Below are positions 7,243-16,938 of a stretch of 64,000 bases of DNA, piece by piece. The notes below the pieces were generated by a model that was not told the DNA's origin, made no database searches, and saw only the letters and a list, made by a program, of their open reading frames with translations. Origin of the DNA: Glaciecola sp965660625. GTDB taxonomy: Bacteria > Pseudomonadota > Gammaproteobacteria > Enterobacterales > Alteromonadaceae. How positions within the stretch are numbered: position 1 is the first letter of the stretch; the number at the start of each line of letters is the position of its first letter. The stretch spans positions 1 to 64,000 of the forward strand of contig CBFIAR010000003.1 in the NCBI GenBank assembly GCA_965660625.1, in the 5' to 3' direction. The position numbers were made by a program, and so were the translations under genes.

Positions 7243-9084
7243 ATGACATTTGAACTTGATGAAGTGAGAAGGTTAACGGGACCGAATCTCTTGTCCGACG
7301 AACCTGGTGCGATCATCGATGTTTTTTTCAATGGCATAGCGGCTCAAACTGTCATCGACTGTTGGCGAAAGCATCTGTATCACTGTCAAATTACCTTGGG
7401 AAAAGACTATGCGTGGCCTTCAAATTGCTATGAAAGGCTTTATGAAGGTGGTGCAAGTTTATCGATTTCTGCACCGTTGGACTTACTTTATAGTGCCTGC
7501 GACCTCATTGAGTTGGCATGGGACCTATGTGTTGCAGAATTATGGGATGGTCAAGAGCCCTTAGTGGGTAAAGAGCCCTCAGCGGGTAAAGAGCCCTCAG
7601 CGGGTAAAGAGCCCTCAGCGGGTAAAGAGCCCTCATCAGATAAAAAGCCCTCAACTGATAGTAAGCGCACACAAACAGTCTACATGCTGCCTCGTTTAGC
7701 GGCGTTAAAAGAAACCATTGCCGAAGAAAGAAACCCTGCCTTGCTTGAATTTATTAATCAGGCAAGTAGTCATAATGTTGTTTGTTTAGTTGATGATGAT
7801 GAAATCAGCCTAGGGATGGGCGCAAAGTCTGCAACTTGGTCTATCGACAAATTCCCCGATCCTAAAACCATCAGTTGGCAGCTTTACGCTTCTATCCCCT
7901 TAGCACTAGTAACAGGTACAAACGGCAAATCAACAAGCGTTCGTCTTGCCGCAGAAATTGCAAAAGCCGCATCATTGAGTGCAGGTGTCACCTCAACTGA
8001 TTTTATTAAAGTAGGTGATACGATCATTGATGAGGGCGATTATTCGGGTCCCGGTGGCGCAAGAATGCTACTGAGAGATAAGCGCACTGAACTTGCCTTT
8101 TTAGAGGTTGCCCGTGGTGGTCTATTAAGACGAGGTTTACCGGTACAATTTGCAAATGCTGCGCTAATAACAAACGTGGCCGGCGATCACCTAGGTCAAT
8201 ACGGTATCAATACCGTTGAAGAGATTGCAACAGTCAAAACGATGGTGGCAAAAGCGATCCCAAAAGGAAATGACTTTGCGCAGGGAACATTGGTGCTAAA
8301 CGCAGATGATGCATTGTTAGTTAAAGAATCTGAAAAGCTCAACGTGCCCATTTGTTGGTTTAGTGAAGATGAGAATAATCCTCAAATAGTAAAGGCAGTC
8401 AGCCAGCAGTGTCCTTGTGTTTTTGTTCGAAACAATCAATTTGTATACAGTAGGGAAGAGCAAGTTAGCATTGCCGATATTGCTGATGTCCCCATGACGG
8501 TGAATGGTACTGCCAGACACAATATACAAAATGCATTGGGCGTTATTGGATTAACTAAGGCTTTAGGATTCAGCGACGAAGACTTACTTTCTGGATTAAT
8601 GAATTTTGGTAGTGATGCAAGTGATAATCCAGGTAGAGGTAATATTTATAAAGTTGACGGTGTGACGGTTATTATTGACTTTGCACACAACAGTCATAGT
8701 ATGCGTGCGTTGGTTAATATGACCTTGAATATGCCGGCTAAAGCCAAGCACGTTATGTTTAGCCATGCTGGTGACCGCTCGGACAAAGATATACTCGATG
8801 TCGCCAAAATCGTGAGTGAATTAAAGCCTAAAACATATGTTTTAGCAGAAATTGAGAAGTATCTTAGAGGTCGAGAGCCAAATGAAATATCTGTGTTAGT
8901 TAAACAATACTTACTTGACGCAGGTATCTCCCCGCATGACATTCTGCTTGTCAGCGATCCTTTGGCTGGCGCGAAAAAAATACTTGATAATGCCAAAGCT
9001 GGGGATCTCGTATTACTATTTGTTTTAAGTGACAGAGAAAAAGTTCAAGCGCTCTTAACCTCGCGCTCTCAGACAAGGACTTAG
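7243..9084 (+). CDS. Second CphA-like protein with only the Mur-ligase half
   Basis: A 613-residue paralogue of CphA. It keeps the Mur-ligase part: P-loop G-T-N-G-K-S-T at 225-231, then E-V-A-R-G-G-L-L-R-R-G, N-V-A-G-D-H-L-G-Q-Y-G, and D-F-A-H-N-S-H-S in place of D-Y-A-H-N-P. The ATP-grasp domain is absent. The first ~100 residues begin with R-R-L-T-G-P-N, like a CphA N-terminus, and run into a 6-residue tandem repeat (7549-7656). AAAGGAG before the ATG is a strong ribosome site. In CphA the Mur-like half adds arginine to the Asp side chain, so this protein may be an accessory side-chain ligase. That role is inference. Truncated cphA' genes beside cphA are known in other proteobacteria. Confidence 0.88.
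   Translation: MTFELDEVRRLTGPNLLSDEPGAIIDVFFNGIAAQTVIDCWRKHLYHCQITLGKDYAWPSNCYERLYEGGASLSISAPLDLLYSACDLIELAWDLCVAELWDGQEPLVGKEPSAGKEPSAGKEPSAGKEPSSDKKPSTDSKRTQTVYMLPRLAALKETIAEERNPALLEFINQASSHNVVCLVDDDEISLGMGAKSATWSIDKFPDPKTISWQLYASIPLALVTGTNGKSTSVRLAAEIAKAASLSAGVTSTDFIKVGDTIIDEGDYSGPGGARMLLRDKRTELAFLEVARGGLLRRGLPVQFANAALITNVAGDHLGQYGINTVEEIATVKTMVAKAIPKGNDFAQGTLVLNADDALLVKESEKLNVPICWFSEDENNPQIVKAVSQQCPCVFVRNNQFVYSREEQVSIADIADVPMTVNGTARHNIQNALGVIGLTKALGFSDEDLLSGLMNFGSDASDNPGRGNIYKVDGVTVIIDFAHNSHSMRALVNMTLNMPAKAKHVMFSHAGDRSDKDILDVAKIVSELKPKTYVLAEIEKYLRGREPNEISVLVKQYLLDAGISPHDILLVSDPLAGAKKILDNAKAGDLVLLFVLSDREKVQALLTSRSQTRT
7549..7656 (+). repeat. 18-bp tandem repeat (GKEPSA linker) in the CphA paralogue
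   Basis: Six consecutive 18-bp units encode GQEPLV, three GKEPSA, GKEPSS and DKKPST. The three central units are near-identical in DNA, so the array is young. It sits between the N-terminal part and the rest of the protein and reads as a flexible charged linker. All units are multiples of three, so copy changes keep the frame. Confidence 0.9.
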
Positions 9085-9451
9085 TATCGAGAATGTGAAC
9101 ATAAATTATTTGTTGAACGCCTTTCGATTCTCAAAGCACAGGTCTTACACAAGAAAATGATAAATAAAGCCCCTGACTCTGAGTATTTTACCTCGCCAGA
9201 TTAGATGAAGATGAAATTACCCTGCACGTATAGTCATTCCTTAAGCGTTTTTGAGGCTGACATTAAATTAAGAAATTTCAATTACAATAATTTAACATAT
9301 GGTGATGGTGGATTTTTTGTTATAAACAACACTCATATAAATTTATTAATCAGAATTAATTTACAAAATTAAAAATTTCACCGCTAGAAAAGCTGATTTT
9401 GGAAAAATCCGTGGCGTACCGGATAATGATTTTAACAACCCAGGCAAGGTT
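9085..9451. other. Intergenic region with no recognisable gene
   Basis: About 370 AT-rich bases between the CphA paralogue and the fasciclin remnant. I see no convincing open frame, terminator or repeat. Only a long-loop GAGAAT/ATTCTC pair occurs just after the CphA paralogue. Confidence 0.5.
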
Positions 9452-9797
9452 ATGAAAAAATAAATTCAACATTGTTAATTGCAACTGCGATATTCGGTTT
9501 GCAAGCGTGTAATGATGACGACGATCCAGCACCAGTTGCACCACCCCCACCGCCGGCACCTAAACCAGTCACAATGTTGAGGCGGCTGTCGATAACGGTG
9601 GTTTCAAAACACTAGAAGCACTTATCGCAGATCCAGAAGCGCTAATAGCTGTTTTACTGCAGCACGTTGTAGCAGACGAAGTAGATTCAGTTACTGCATT
9701 TAGCCTAAATGGCCAAAGTGCAACGACTGCTTCAGGCGCAATGATCCCAGTTGGACTGAATGCAGAAGCCGACACGTTTACTTTTGCTTATGCATAA
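9452..9797 (+). pseudogene. Fasciclin-domain lipoprotein remnant
   Basis: The ATG at 9452 is followed after six A by TAA. One extra A would open the frame into a lipoprotein signal (S-T-L-L-I-A-T-A-I-F-G-L-Q-A-C) and an acidic, proline-rich linker up to about 9573. There the frame shifts again, and the phase starting at 9573 reads N-V-E-A-A-V-D-N-G-G-F-K-T-L, then H-V-V-A-D-E-V-D-S-V, ending at TAA 9795. These are the first and second halves of a fasciclin (FAS1) domain. About 35 residues in between and the C-terminal part are missing. I conclude it is a decayed surface lipoprotein gene with at least two frame breaks and an internal deletion. Confidence 0.75.
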
Positions 9798-9820
9798 ATC
9801 GAAAAGACGCTCTTAGCGGA

Positions 9821-9849
9821 TCAGCCCCCATTTTGTGAACAGGGGCTGA
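9821..9849. terminator. Hairpin between convergent fasciclin remnant and M36 gene
   Basis: A perfect 8-bp stem, TCAGCCCC (9821-9828) with GGGGCTGA (9842-9849), around a 13-base loop. A small CGCT/AGCG hairpin lies just before it. There is no T tract on either strand, so it may be a Rho-dependent end or a 3' stability element. Confidence 0.45.
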
Positions 9850-9890
9850 CTCTGCGTTGATTGTAAATCATATTGTGATGAAATCAGTGG

Positions 9891-12800
9891 CTATTTGTTA
9901 GCACGCCTAAACAATATAATGGGCACTAATAACAGTGCCAACAATCCAGTGCTACCACTGCTTTTTTTGGAAACCACTGGTGCTGCTGGTTCTGGTATAT
10001 TGTTAACCGTAACAACACTGTTAGCGGTAACCACATCACGACCATCAGACACAGCGACTTGAAAGGTGAAATCAGTTGTTAACGAAACGTCCGGCGCGGT
10101 AAAGCTCATCTTTCCACTATTTGCATCGCTAATTGACACGGCAGTACCACCAATTTGAGTCCATTCGTAACTCAATACATCACTAGCATTCCGATCTTGA
10201 GCGCTTGCAGTTAGCTCTGCAATGCTACCTTCATTAAGTGTCACTGCCTCAGTTGCGGTAATTCGAGGTAATGAGTTATCGCACAGTGCTACCTCACCCG
10301 ATACTATTTTTGAGAAAACAGGGGTTTCAATATTTGTATACGTGACATTGTCGATAAACCAACCAAGATCCCTTACTCCACTATCGGTAGCAATACGGAA
10401 ACGAAACTTGACAACGCTACCGTTGAGTACGCTACCGAAATTAATTGTTTCGCGGCCGCCATTAGCTGTTACCGGATTGCGTCCACTGAATACAGGTCTG
10501 CCAGCTAAGGGCTGATCTGCGACATTAGAACCAATCACTAAATTGTAACCACCAATCTCAAAAGTCCCAAACTGGGTTACATCAACCCAATCTGTATTAT
10601 TCACACTGATCTCAATAACACCGCCGTCAAACCCGGTCTCAATAAAATAGGCATGCCAAAAAGACATACTAAATTGGCCGGTAAACCCAACTTCCATCTC
10701 ATTACTTTCATAAGCGATATCACTTATTGCGGCAACATCGTTTAGCTTTAAGGTACGTAAACCTAGATTTGTTGATGGATTGTTGTTTTGAAAAAAACGG
10801 GTGTTACCAGTGTTAAGTCGAGATAGTCGTAATAGATCGCCAAGATCCGCACCATTCATGATATTCACTTTCCAGTCAATGAGTGAGCTGATGTCTTCCA
10901 TATCATCAGTTGCAGCGTTACCCACTGGTGCAACTTTATCAAAAGCATAGTTGAGTGTTGAACTCAAGCCTACTTGACCAGCCTCGACAATATCGTCTCC
11001 TTCTATGCTTTCTGGAAAGGTGACGCTAAAAATGACATCTTCAGAGACTTCTGCATCATTAACCGTTACTCTGATCACTGAACTGGTTGCGCGTGTGAAA
11101 GGTAGTAGATCTTCAAAGCTAACTACACCATTGTTCTCGAGTGTAATGTCAGCATCGCCGATAACGTCTATTTGCGCTGTAACACCGGATAATACCTCGC
11201 TACCAACATTTTCAATCGTCACCGAAATAATGCCAGTTTCGCCTTTATCAAGAATGCCGTTAGCGCTGCAGAAACCAGCAGTAGCTCCGTCAAAGTCAGT
11301 TTCTAAATTAACAGCAACAGCGCTGTAAACTGCCAATTGGGTTTTATTTGAAGCAACAACCCCCGAAAGGTCTTTGGAGAAACGTTCCGGTGAAATCGCG
11401 CCAAGTCCCAAACCGCGTTTTGCAAATGCAGCGATGGCCAAGTCAAAATCATCTGGATCATTCGCTATGATTGAAGCTAATATAGCGTCGCGAGCTTCAG
11501 TATAGACCGGTGTGATAGGCGTTAACTTATAGCCTTCAATTATATAGCGTGACATACGGTCTTTAGCTTCATCGAACCCATGGTGGTTAATGAGCGCAAC
11601 GTAAACTTCCCACAATGCAATAGCCCAAATTTCGCCAGCCGAATGCGGTGATAAATTCATTGTTGCGGGATAACCATCGGGGCCTGCGCCAGTTTCGATA
11701 TGCTCAAACGTGTACGGGTTTATGTCCATATTTGTTGAGTAAGGTACACGACGGATCCCATTGTAGAAATCTTCTACATAAGTCCCTCCGGCATATCCCA
11801 AGGCAAATTCTTCATTACCCGCAATTTCTATGTCTGAAGCTTTGCTTAAAAAAAGCAAAGTATGAAAGTCTCCCCAACCTTCTCCCATAGCACGGCCTTG
11901 GAAGTTTGCTAAGCCATTTGCGTTGCCTATTAATCGGTTTTGGATGTAGTGGCCAAATTCGTGGGCAATAATACCGTTGTCAAATGTTGAATCTTTTAAT
12001 GGAAAGGTACTGAACATCCTAGCTTCTACACTAGTCTGAGTGTCAATCAGTGTGTATATCCGAGTGCCCTCTGCATAATTTATCCCTTGTGACGGTATAA
12101 CTACTGTGTTGTCCGAACCGCCCATTGGCGAAGGGCTGCCATCATCAACGTTATTTACGATAATTGCGCCAATAGCACCTGCATTTTGCGCACTCAATAC
12201 CTTGGTTACGAACGAACATGCGCCACGGTCGATTACTGCAATGTTGCCTAACAATGCTGCTTCGTTAATTGCGGGTTCGCATCCGTCATTAATACTAGCG
12301 GCTCCGCCGGAATCTTCTCCGTCATTAATACGCACCAAAAGGCCTTCTACATCTTTATATTGCAGTGGCCCGAACGGTGCAACTCTACTTTTCAATGCAT
12401 CTATGCCCTCAGGGTGCGTGACTATTGTGCCCCAGTCCTCACCGACAGTTGCATCTTTGTCAGTCCACAAATACTGCTGCATACGAGGGCTAAAACCATC
12501 GGCAGGGGTGGTCATATTAGCGTTATTAAGACCCGTATAATCTTGTGCTTCTAGCATCAATGGATCGTTTTCCAATCCGCCACGACCATAGTTTGACAAC
12601 TGCGCGTTGCCAGCAGCTTCATCAAATCCATAGTCATAGTAATAGTTGTGCAGGAAGTTGGTCATATAAAATAAGTTTACAATTGCCGCTTTTCGGTTCC
12701 CTATTGAGTTCGCGCGCTTAGCGTCGTCAAGCACATAATCAAAGGTTCGATCAGATGTTACTTCAGCCGTTAAGTCTCCAATTGAGAAGCCTGACGGTGC

Positions 12801-13916
12801 AACAACATCTCCGTATGCAAATGCATTGTTACCTGAGGTCGTTGTTGCATCTTCAGGTAACCAAGGGTCCTGCTGACTGAAGGTTGGCATTGTTGCTATT
12901 GAAACGATGGGAGCTGGCAGGATGATAGTTGTGTCACTGCCTTGTTCTAACGCTGGTATTACATCACCGTGGGGGCCTTGCATTGGTTCTTTGTTATCGT
13001 TCGCATACGCGCGATAATGGAAAACTGAATCATCAACAGCTAAATTATTCTTAAAAAGGATCTTGCCGTTAAGTGCGTCAATCACATATCCAAACATGCT
13101 ACTATCTACACTATCTAGTTCAGACACTTCAACTTCGATATAATAGGCAGGAATTAATTCAGTGTTGCTGTCGTAATATACTCTCTTTGCTCGGGGATTA
13201 AGACCAACAATCTTATCCTTAGCCAACGATACCGCATTAAATACCGAGTAATTACCTTTCTGAATTGGCGCGCTCAGTTTTAGTGGTAGTTCACCATTGA
13301 TTGCATCGTTAACAGCGAATTGGATTGCCTTTTCAACACTACCGAATTTTGAATCTGGCGCAATTTGTTTAGAAGAAAGTGACTTGCTGGCAAAAAAGCC
13401 TGAACTTGCAACTAAACTGTATTTAGCGTTAAGAACAATGTTGTATTCGCGATTAAACACTTCAACACCTGATATTTCCTGCTTGTACTTCGCTATTTTA
13501 GCTCCCTTTTCTGTGTCATGCATGCTGGCGAGAACTGCACTACTTTCCATGAGCTTTTTTGGTGAGTTCCCTGTTTTAGGAGAGAAGCCTGTTAAAGCAT
13601 TGAGGTAAAAATTGGCTGCCGTTTCAGCTCTTTTAGCAGGTGCGATTTTCGAGATGTCTGGGCTACTCACTGAGGACGGAGCCCACACAAACGTTGCTTT
13701 ACCTAAAGCACTATCGAATTGACTTTTTATCCCTGATTTTGTGTTTTGAGATGCCAGCGTTTTGTGTTCTGGTTCATCAAAGCCAGCACTTTGTTGTAAA
13801 AATGCATCTTCGGAGACAGGCCTGATTAACTGAGCGTTTGGTTTTGCATGAGAAGCTGTGGTAGCCAATACGAGTGTTATTGCAGCAGAGGTAGTCGCAA
13901 CTTTTAATTTTGTCAT
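9891..13916 (-). CDS. Secreted M36 (fungalysin-like) metalloprotease
   Basis: A 1341-residue exported protease. In order: a Sec signal peptide (TTSAAITLVLATTASHA); an FTP-type propeptide up to about residue 300; the M36 catalytic region with H-E-F-G-H at 652-656 and the downstream M-G-E-G-W-G-D-F; a PA domain inserted before the HEFGH; beta-sandwich regions; a PKD-like domain near 1220-1310; and a C-terminal S-G-S-T-G plus hydrophobic helix plus R-R-A-N-K. The tail resembles the GlyGly-CTERM signal processed by rhombosortase on type II secretion substrates. AGGAA precedes the ATG. It probably feeds the cell by degrading extracellular protein, and flanking genes are decayed, so it stands alone. 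Confidence 0.9.
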   Translation of the reverse strand: MTKLKVATTSAAITLVLATTASHAKPNAQLIRPVSEDAFLQQSAGFDEPEHKTLASQNTKSGIKSQFDSALGKATFVWAPSSVSSPDISKIAPAKRAETAANFYLNALTGFSPKTGNSPKKLMESSAVLASMHDTEKGAKIAKYKQEISGVEVFNREYNIVLNAKYSLVASSGFFASKSLSSKQIAPDSKFGSVEKAIQFAVNDAINGELPLKLSAPIQKGNYSVFNAVSLAKDKIVGLNPRAKRVYYDSNTELIPAYYIEVEVSELDSVDSSMFGYVIDALNGKILFKNNLAVDDSVFHYRAYANDNKEPMQGPHGDVIPALEQGSDTTIILPAPIVSIATMPTFSQQDPWLPEDATTTSGNNAFAYGDVVAPSGFSIGDLTAEVTSDRTFDYVLDDAKRANSIGNRKAAIVNLFYMTNFLHNYYYDYGFDEAAGNAQLSNYGRGGLENDPLMLEAQDYTGLNNANMTTPADGFSPRMQQYLWTDKDATVGEDWGTIVTHPEGIDALKSRVAPFGPLQYKDVEGLLVRINDGEDSGGAASINDGCEPAINEAALLGNIAVIDRGACSFVTKVLSAQNAGAIGAIIVNNVDDGSPSPMGGSDNTVVIPSQGINYAEGTRIYTLIDTQTSVEARMFSTFPLKDSTFDNGIIAHEFGHYIQNRLIGNANGLANFQGRAMGEGWGDFHTLLFLSKASDIEIAGNEEFALGYAGGTYVEDFYNGIRRVPYSTNMDINPYTFEHIETGAGPDGYPATMNLSPHSAGEIWAIALWEVYVALINHHGFDEAKDRMSRYIIEGYKLTPITPVYTEARDAILASIIANDPDDFDLAIAAFAKRGLGLGAISPERFSKDLSGVVASNKTQLAVYSAVAVNLETDFDGATAGFCSANGILDKGETGIISVTIENVGSEVLSGVTAQIDVIGDADITLENNGVVSFEDLLPFTRATSSVIRVTVNDAEVSEDVIFSVTFPESIEGDDIVEAGQVGLSSTLNYAFDKVAPVGNAATDDMEDISSLIDWKVNIMNGADLGDLLRLSRLNTGNTRFFQNNNPSTNLGLRTLKLNDVAAISDIAYESNEMEVGFTGQFSMSFWHAYFIETGFDGGVIEISVNNTDWVDVTQFGTFEIGGYNLVIGSNVADQPLAGRPVFSGRNPVTANGGRETINFGSVLNGSVVKFRFRIATDSGVRDLGWFIDNVTYTNIETPVFSKIVSGEVALCDNSLPRITATEAVTLNEGSIAELTASAQDRNASDVLSYEWTQIGGTAVSISDANSGKMSFTAPDVSLTTDFTFQVAVSDGRDVVTANSVVTVNNIPEPAAPVVSKKSSGSTGLLALLLVPIILFRRANK

Positions 13917-14003
13917 GATATTCCTAACTTAAAAAAAACGTAAACACTTTGAATGTTTGCTTAGATATATGGTGATTTCACTCACTAATGTTTGATGCTG
14001 GCT

Positions 14004-14280
14004 TTAGCAACCCAAATCCGCCTTTGCAACAGGGTCATTCACTGGAAAACAGTTGCCAGAGAGCAAACTGGCAGGAACGTAGCGATTCAAATTAGCATCG
14101 TATAAACCGGTTTCTAAGAACGCAGTAATGTGATCGATTTCTTCATCCCTTAGTCCAAGCGATACGAAACGTGGATCGAACGTACTTACCGGCAAAACCT
14201 TCTGAGCTACAGGTGTATTTTTATACGCCACGACGTCCCGAACCGAGGTAAACGAAGCACCATTTATATTTTTGATCAGT
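14004..14280 (-). pseudogene. C-terminal fragment of a di-haem cytochrome c peroxidase-like protein
   Basis: The minus-strand frame from about 14280 to the stop at 14004 reads N-G-A-S-F-T-S-V-R-D-V-V-A-Y-K-N and ends in G-L-Y-D-A-N-L-N-R-Y-V-P, then S-G-N-C-F-P-V-N-D-P and a final D-L-G-C. This is the last part of MauG/CcpA-like cytochrome c peroxidases. The haem-binding C-x-x-C-H parts and more than 250 upstream residues are missing; upstream DNA carries no related frame. A GTG at 14231 could start a 75-residue peptide, but I regard it as a remnant. Confidence 0.65.
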
Positions 14281-14450
14281 TATATTTTTGAAAACAGCGT
14301 GGCGATTGTGTGTTAGATTTCTGACAATAGTGACTTACTGAGCTTGAATATGGAATACCCTATTTATGGTACCTCTTAAGAACCGCGACTATTGCATCGC
14401 GTGGCGATTTGCTGGATTATACATTGCTATGCATCGGAGATTATAGCGAA

Positions 14451-15104
14451 GTGAAAAACAAAATAAAAACGCTAGTGCTTGATGATAACGAAGTTTTAGC
14501 CCGAAAATTTGCTGGTGTCGTCTCCCGATGGGAAGACGCTGCTCTTGTTGGCTGTTTTTTTACTCTGAACGATGCCATAGACTTTATAAGAGCAAATGAC
14601 GTTGACTTACTTATTACTGATATTAATCTGCCGGATGGCTCTGGTATTACTGCCATAGAGATAATGGCTAAGCTGCACCCGCAAGGGCAGTCTATCGTGA
14701 TTTCGGTTTTGACCGAGAAAAACGTCGTGGTAGATGCTATTAAAGCCGGTGCGGTGGGGTATTTATCGAAAGATGATACTAGTATGAATGTCCTTGCTTC
14801 GCTAAAATCAGTGATAGCGGGAAACTCGCCAATTTCAGTAAATATAGCTCGCCACATCCTTACCATGCTTCAACCGAACGTCGACGCCGTTGAAGACCAA
14901 TCAGATGTTGCACTTACAGCAAGGCAAACTGACGTGCTTTTTGCGATATCGAAGGGTTACACTTACCGCGAAATTGCTAAACTCTATGATATTTCCCCTC
15001 AAACCGTTCCAGTTCATGTGCGCAACATCTACCGCAAATTACAGGTTAAAAACCGTTCTGAGGCGACTTATGAAGCTACACGATTAGGCCTCATTGGTTC
15101 ATGA
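14451..15104 (+). CDS. NarL/FixJ-type response regulator
   Basis: A 217-residue regulator with a receiver domain (acidic pocket L-D-D-N, phosphoacceptor Asp57 in I-T-D-I-N-L-P-D-G-S-G, conserved Lys in Y-L-S-K-D-D) and a LuxR-type HTH at about 150-210 (L-T-A-R-Q-T-D-V-L, then I-S-P-Q-T-V). I chose GTG at 14451 because GGAGA at 14436-14440 is well spaced. The longer TTG start at 14409 would add residues outside the receiver fold. In the recognition helix a Pro follows Q-T-V where Lys or Ser is usual. The stop overlaps the kinase start by four bases (ATGA), so the pair is translationally coupled. Confidence 0.9.
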   Translation: MKNKIKTLVLDDNEVLARKFAGVVSRWEDAALVGCFFTLNDAIDFIRANDVDLLITDINLPDGSGITAIEIMAKLHPQGQSIVISVLTEKNVVVDAIKAGAVGYLSKDDTSMNVLASLKSVIAGNSPISVNIARHILTMLQPNVDAVEDQSDVALTARQTDVLFAISKGYTYREIAKLYDISPQTVPVHVRNIYRKLQVKNRSEATYEATRLGLIGS

Positions 15105-16924
15105 GGTTCTTGGCCAGTCATAAATTGGGAATACTATCTGTTTTCATTATTTTGACGGTCGTTGCTGGTGTTTTTATGTTCAATCATACTGAGGTACTCC
15201 ATGAATATGAGTTGGCCCTAGTAGAGAGTGATGAAAATGTATTTCAGCTACCGTTTAAATGGAGAACGGACAAGAGTAAGGTTAATACAAAAAAATTTAC
15301 TTTTAAGGTGAAGAAAGCATCCTTATCGACCGGACCAAATGCCTTATACATTCCTTACTATGAACACGCTCTTGAACTTACTATTAACGACAATCGATTA
15401 GATCTATTTGGCGCTCTTCCAAGCTTACATGGCACTATTGATCGTCTTTCCGGTTATGTGATTTTGGATTATAACTGGTTTGATAAAGAGCAAAACATCC
15501 TTGAAATCAAGGTTCAAACTGGCGGCTTTATTTTTGCTAGCTTGTCTAAGATTTACCTAGGTCCTGCTGACTTATTATCTGAGGCCTATCACTTGCAACA
15601 ATTCTTCAATAAAGATTTAAAAATTCTTTTGTTTGGAATGCAATTTCTGTTATTTCTTTTTTGTGCATTGAGCTATTACTGTCGTCCGCAAGAGCAAAGT
15701 TCCGCTTGGTTAGCGTTATTCTGTTTACTTTCATGCATCATTGGATTGGGTGTTTTTATTCCTAGAATACATTTCTTGTCTTATGCATTACCTTATCTAT
15801 TCTTACTTACTCCGCTCATTAGTATTAGTTTTGTCGCTTTTCGAATGTCGATTTTAAAACAACGTTTGCCACGATGGGTTAGTGTTTTTATTGTCGTATA
15901 TTTAGTCGTCGTTAGCTTAAGTCTCTTATTCTTCAATCTACCGTTTAATTTATTAGTGCTTTTTGTCGCATTTCCTTCAGTTTGTATATTGATGGTTTGG
16001 GTTATTTTTTCATATTCTCTGGATTTATGGCGCAAAGATGATCCCTATGATGCACTTATTTTTGTCTGCAGTGTATTGGCTGTTGTTGCTGTTGTGCACG
16101 ATATAACGCTGAGGGTATCAAGCTATAGTTCGGATTTACTCTTTGCGCCAACCGGACGTTTGTTATTGTTGATAGGTTTGACTCTCTTGTTAGCAAAAAA
16201 GCAAACAAACACCGCGAACACCCTGGACAATGCATCGCGAGAGGCTCATCGTAAGTTGATTCTGAAAGAACAAGAACTGCGTCGCTTGTTCGAAGTACAG
16301 CGTTTACAATCGTTAAAAATAGCGAGCGAACAAGAACGCAAGCGCATTACAGAAGATCTTCATGACGGTGTCGCTGGTCATTTAACCACTATTTTAGCGC
16401 TAATTGAGTTTGGCGATGCTGACAATGACACTTTAAGTAGCATCGCGAGCAGTGCACTTACCGACCTACGTATGGTCATTGAGACACTGTCTTTGCCTGA
16501 TGGCGAACTTCGAATTGCGCTTGCAGCTTTTCGAGAGCGCTTTGTTGCACCGTTGCACTATTTAGATATTGATATAGAGTGGGATTTTATTGACTTACCA
16601 GAGATTGTCTACCTTGACTCAGAGCAGGTGCTTTCTATATTGAGATTTATTCAGGAAGCAATCACAAATGCAATGAAACATGGTAAAGCAAAACGGATAG
16701 AAATATTTGCTAGCGCTAAATCTTCCGATATGGCTAAGATAAGTATCGTTAACAGTGGCGGTCAGTTGTTGGCGCATTACAGTGAAGGTAATGGTATTAA
16801 AAATATGCGTAAACGAGCAGAGAGTCTTAAAGGATACTTCTCTATTGATGGTTTGAAGGATGGCGCGGTTGTTGAACTGTTGCTTCCAGTGTTTGAAGCA
16901 AAAGTCACACAACCCACCACTTAG
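15101..16924 (+). CDS. Membrane sensor histidine kinase (HisKA_3, 7TM sensor)
   Basis: A 607-residue kinase paired with the response regulator just before it. The first membrane segment is at about 8-28. A periplasmic region of ~140 residues follows, and then about seven hydrophobic segments between 170 and 370, a layout like 7TMR-DISM receptors. The cytoplasmic part has a HisKA_3 dimerisation helix (E-R-K-R-I-T-E-D-L-H-D-G, phosphoacceptor His421) and an HATPase domain with Q-E-A-I-T-N-A-M-K-H-G and E-G-N-G-I-K-N-M. The signal is unknown. Part of the sensor may bind a carbohydrate or similar ligand, as in other DISM proteins, but nothing here shows that. Confidence 0.88.
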   Translation: MRFLASHKLGILSVFIILTVVAGVFMFNHTEVLHEYELALVESDENVFQLPFKWRTDKSKVNTKKFTFKVKKASLSTGPNALYIPYYEHALELTINDNRLDLFGALPSLHGTIDRLSGYVILDYNWFDKEQNILEIKVQTGGFIFASLSKIYLGPADLLSEAYHLQQFFNKDLKILLFGMQFLLFLFCALSYYCRPQEQSSAWLALFCLLSCIIGLGVFIPRIHFLSYALPYLFLLTPLISISFVAFRMSILKQRLPRWVSVFIVVYLVVVSLSLLFFNLPFNLLVLFVAFPSVCILMVWVIFSYSLDLWRKDDPYDALIFVCSVLAVVAVVHDITLRVSSYSSDLLFAPTGRLLLLIGLTLLLAKKQTNTANTLDNASREAHRKLILKEQELRRLFEVQRLQSLKIASEQERKRITEDLHDGVAGHLTTILALIEFGDADNDTLSSIASSALTDLRMVIETLSLPDGELRIALAAFRERFVAPLHYLDIDIEWDFIDLPEIVYLDSEQVLSILRFIQEAITNAMKHGKAKRIEIFASAKSSDMAKISIVNSGGQLLAHYSEGNGIKNMRKRAESLKGYFSIDGLKDGAVVELLLPVFEAKVTQPTT

Positions 16925-16938
16925 AAGATCATAAAGAC

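Noticed and set aside
10222..13825. Plus-strand open frames opposite the M36 gene
   Set aside because: They mirror the codon structure of the 1341-residue protease and show no domain or ribosome site.
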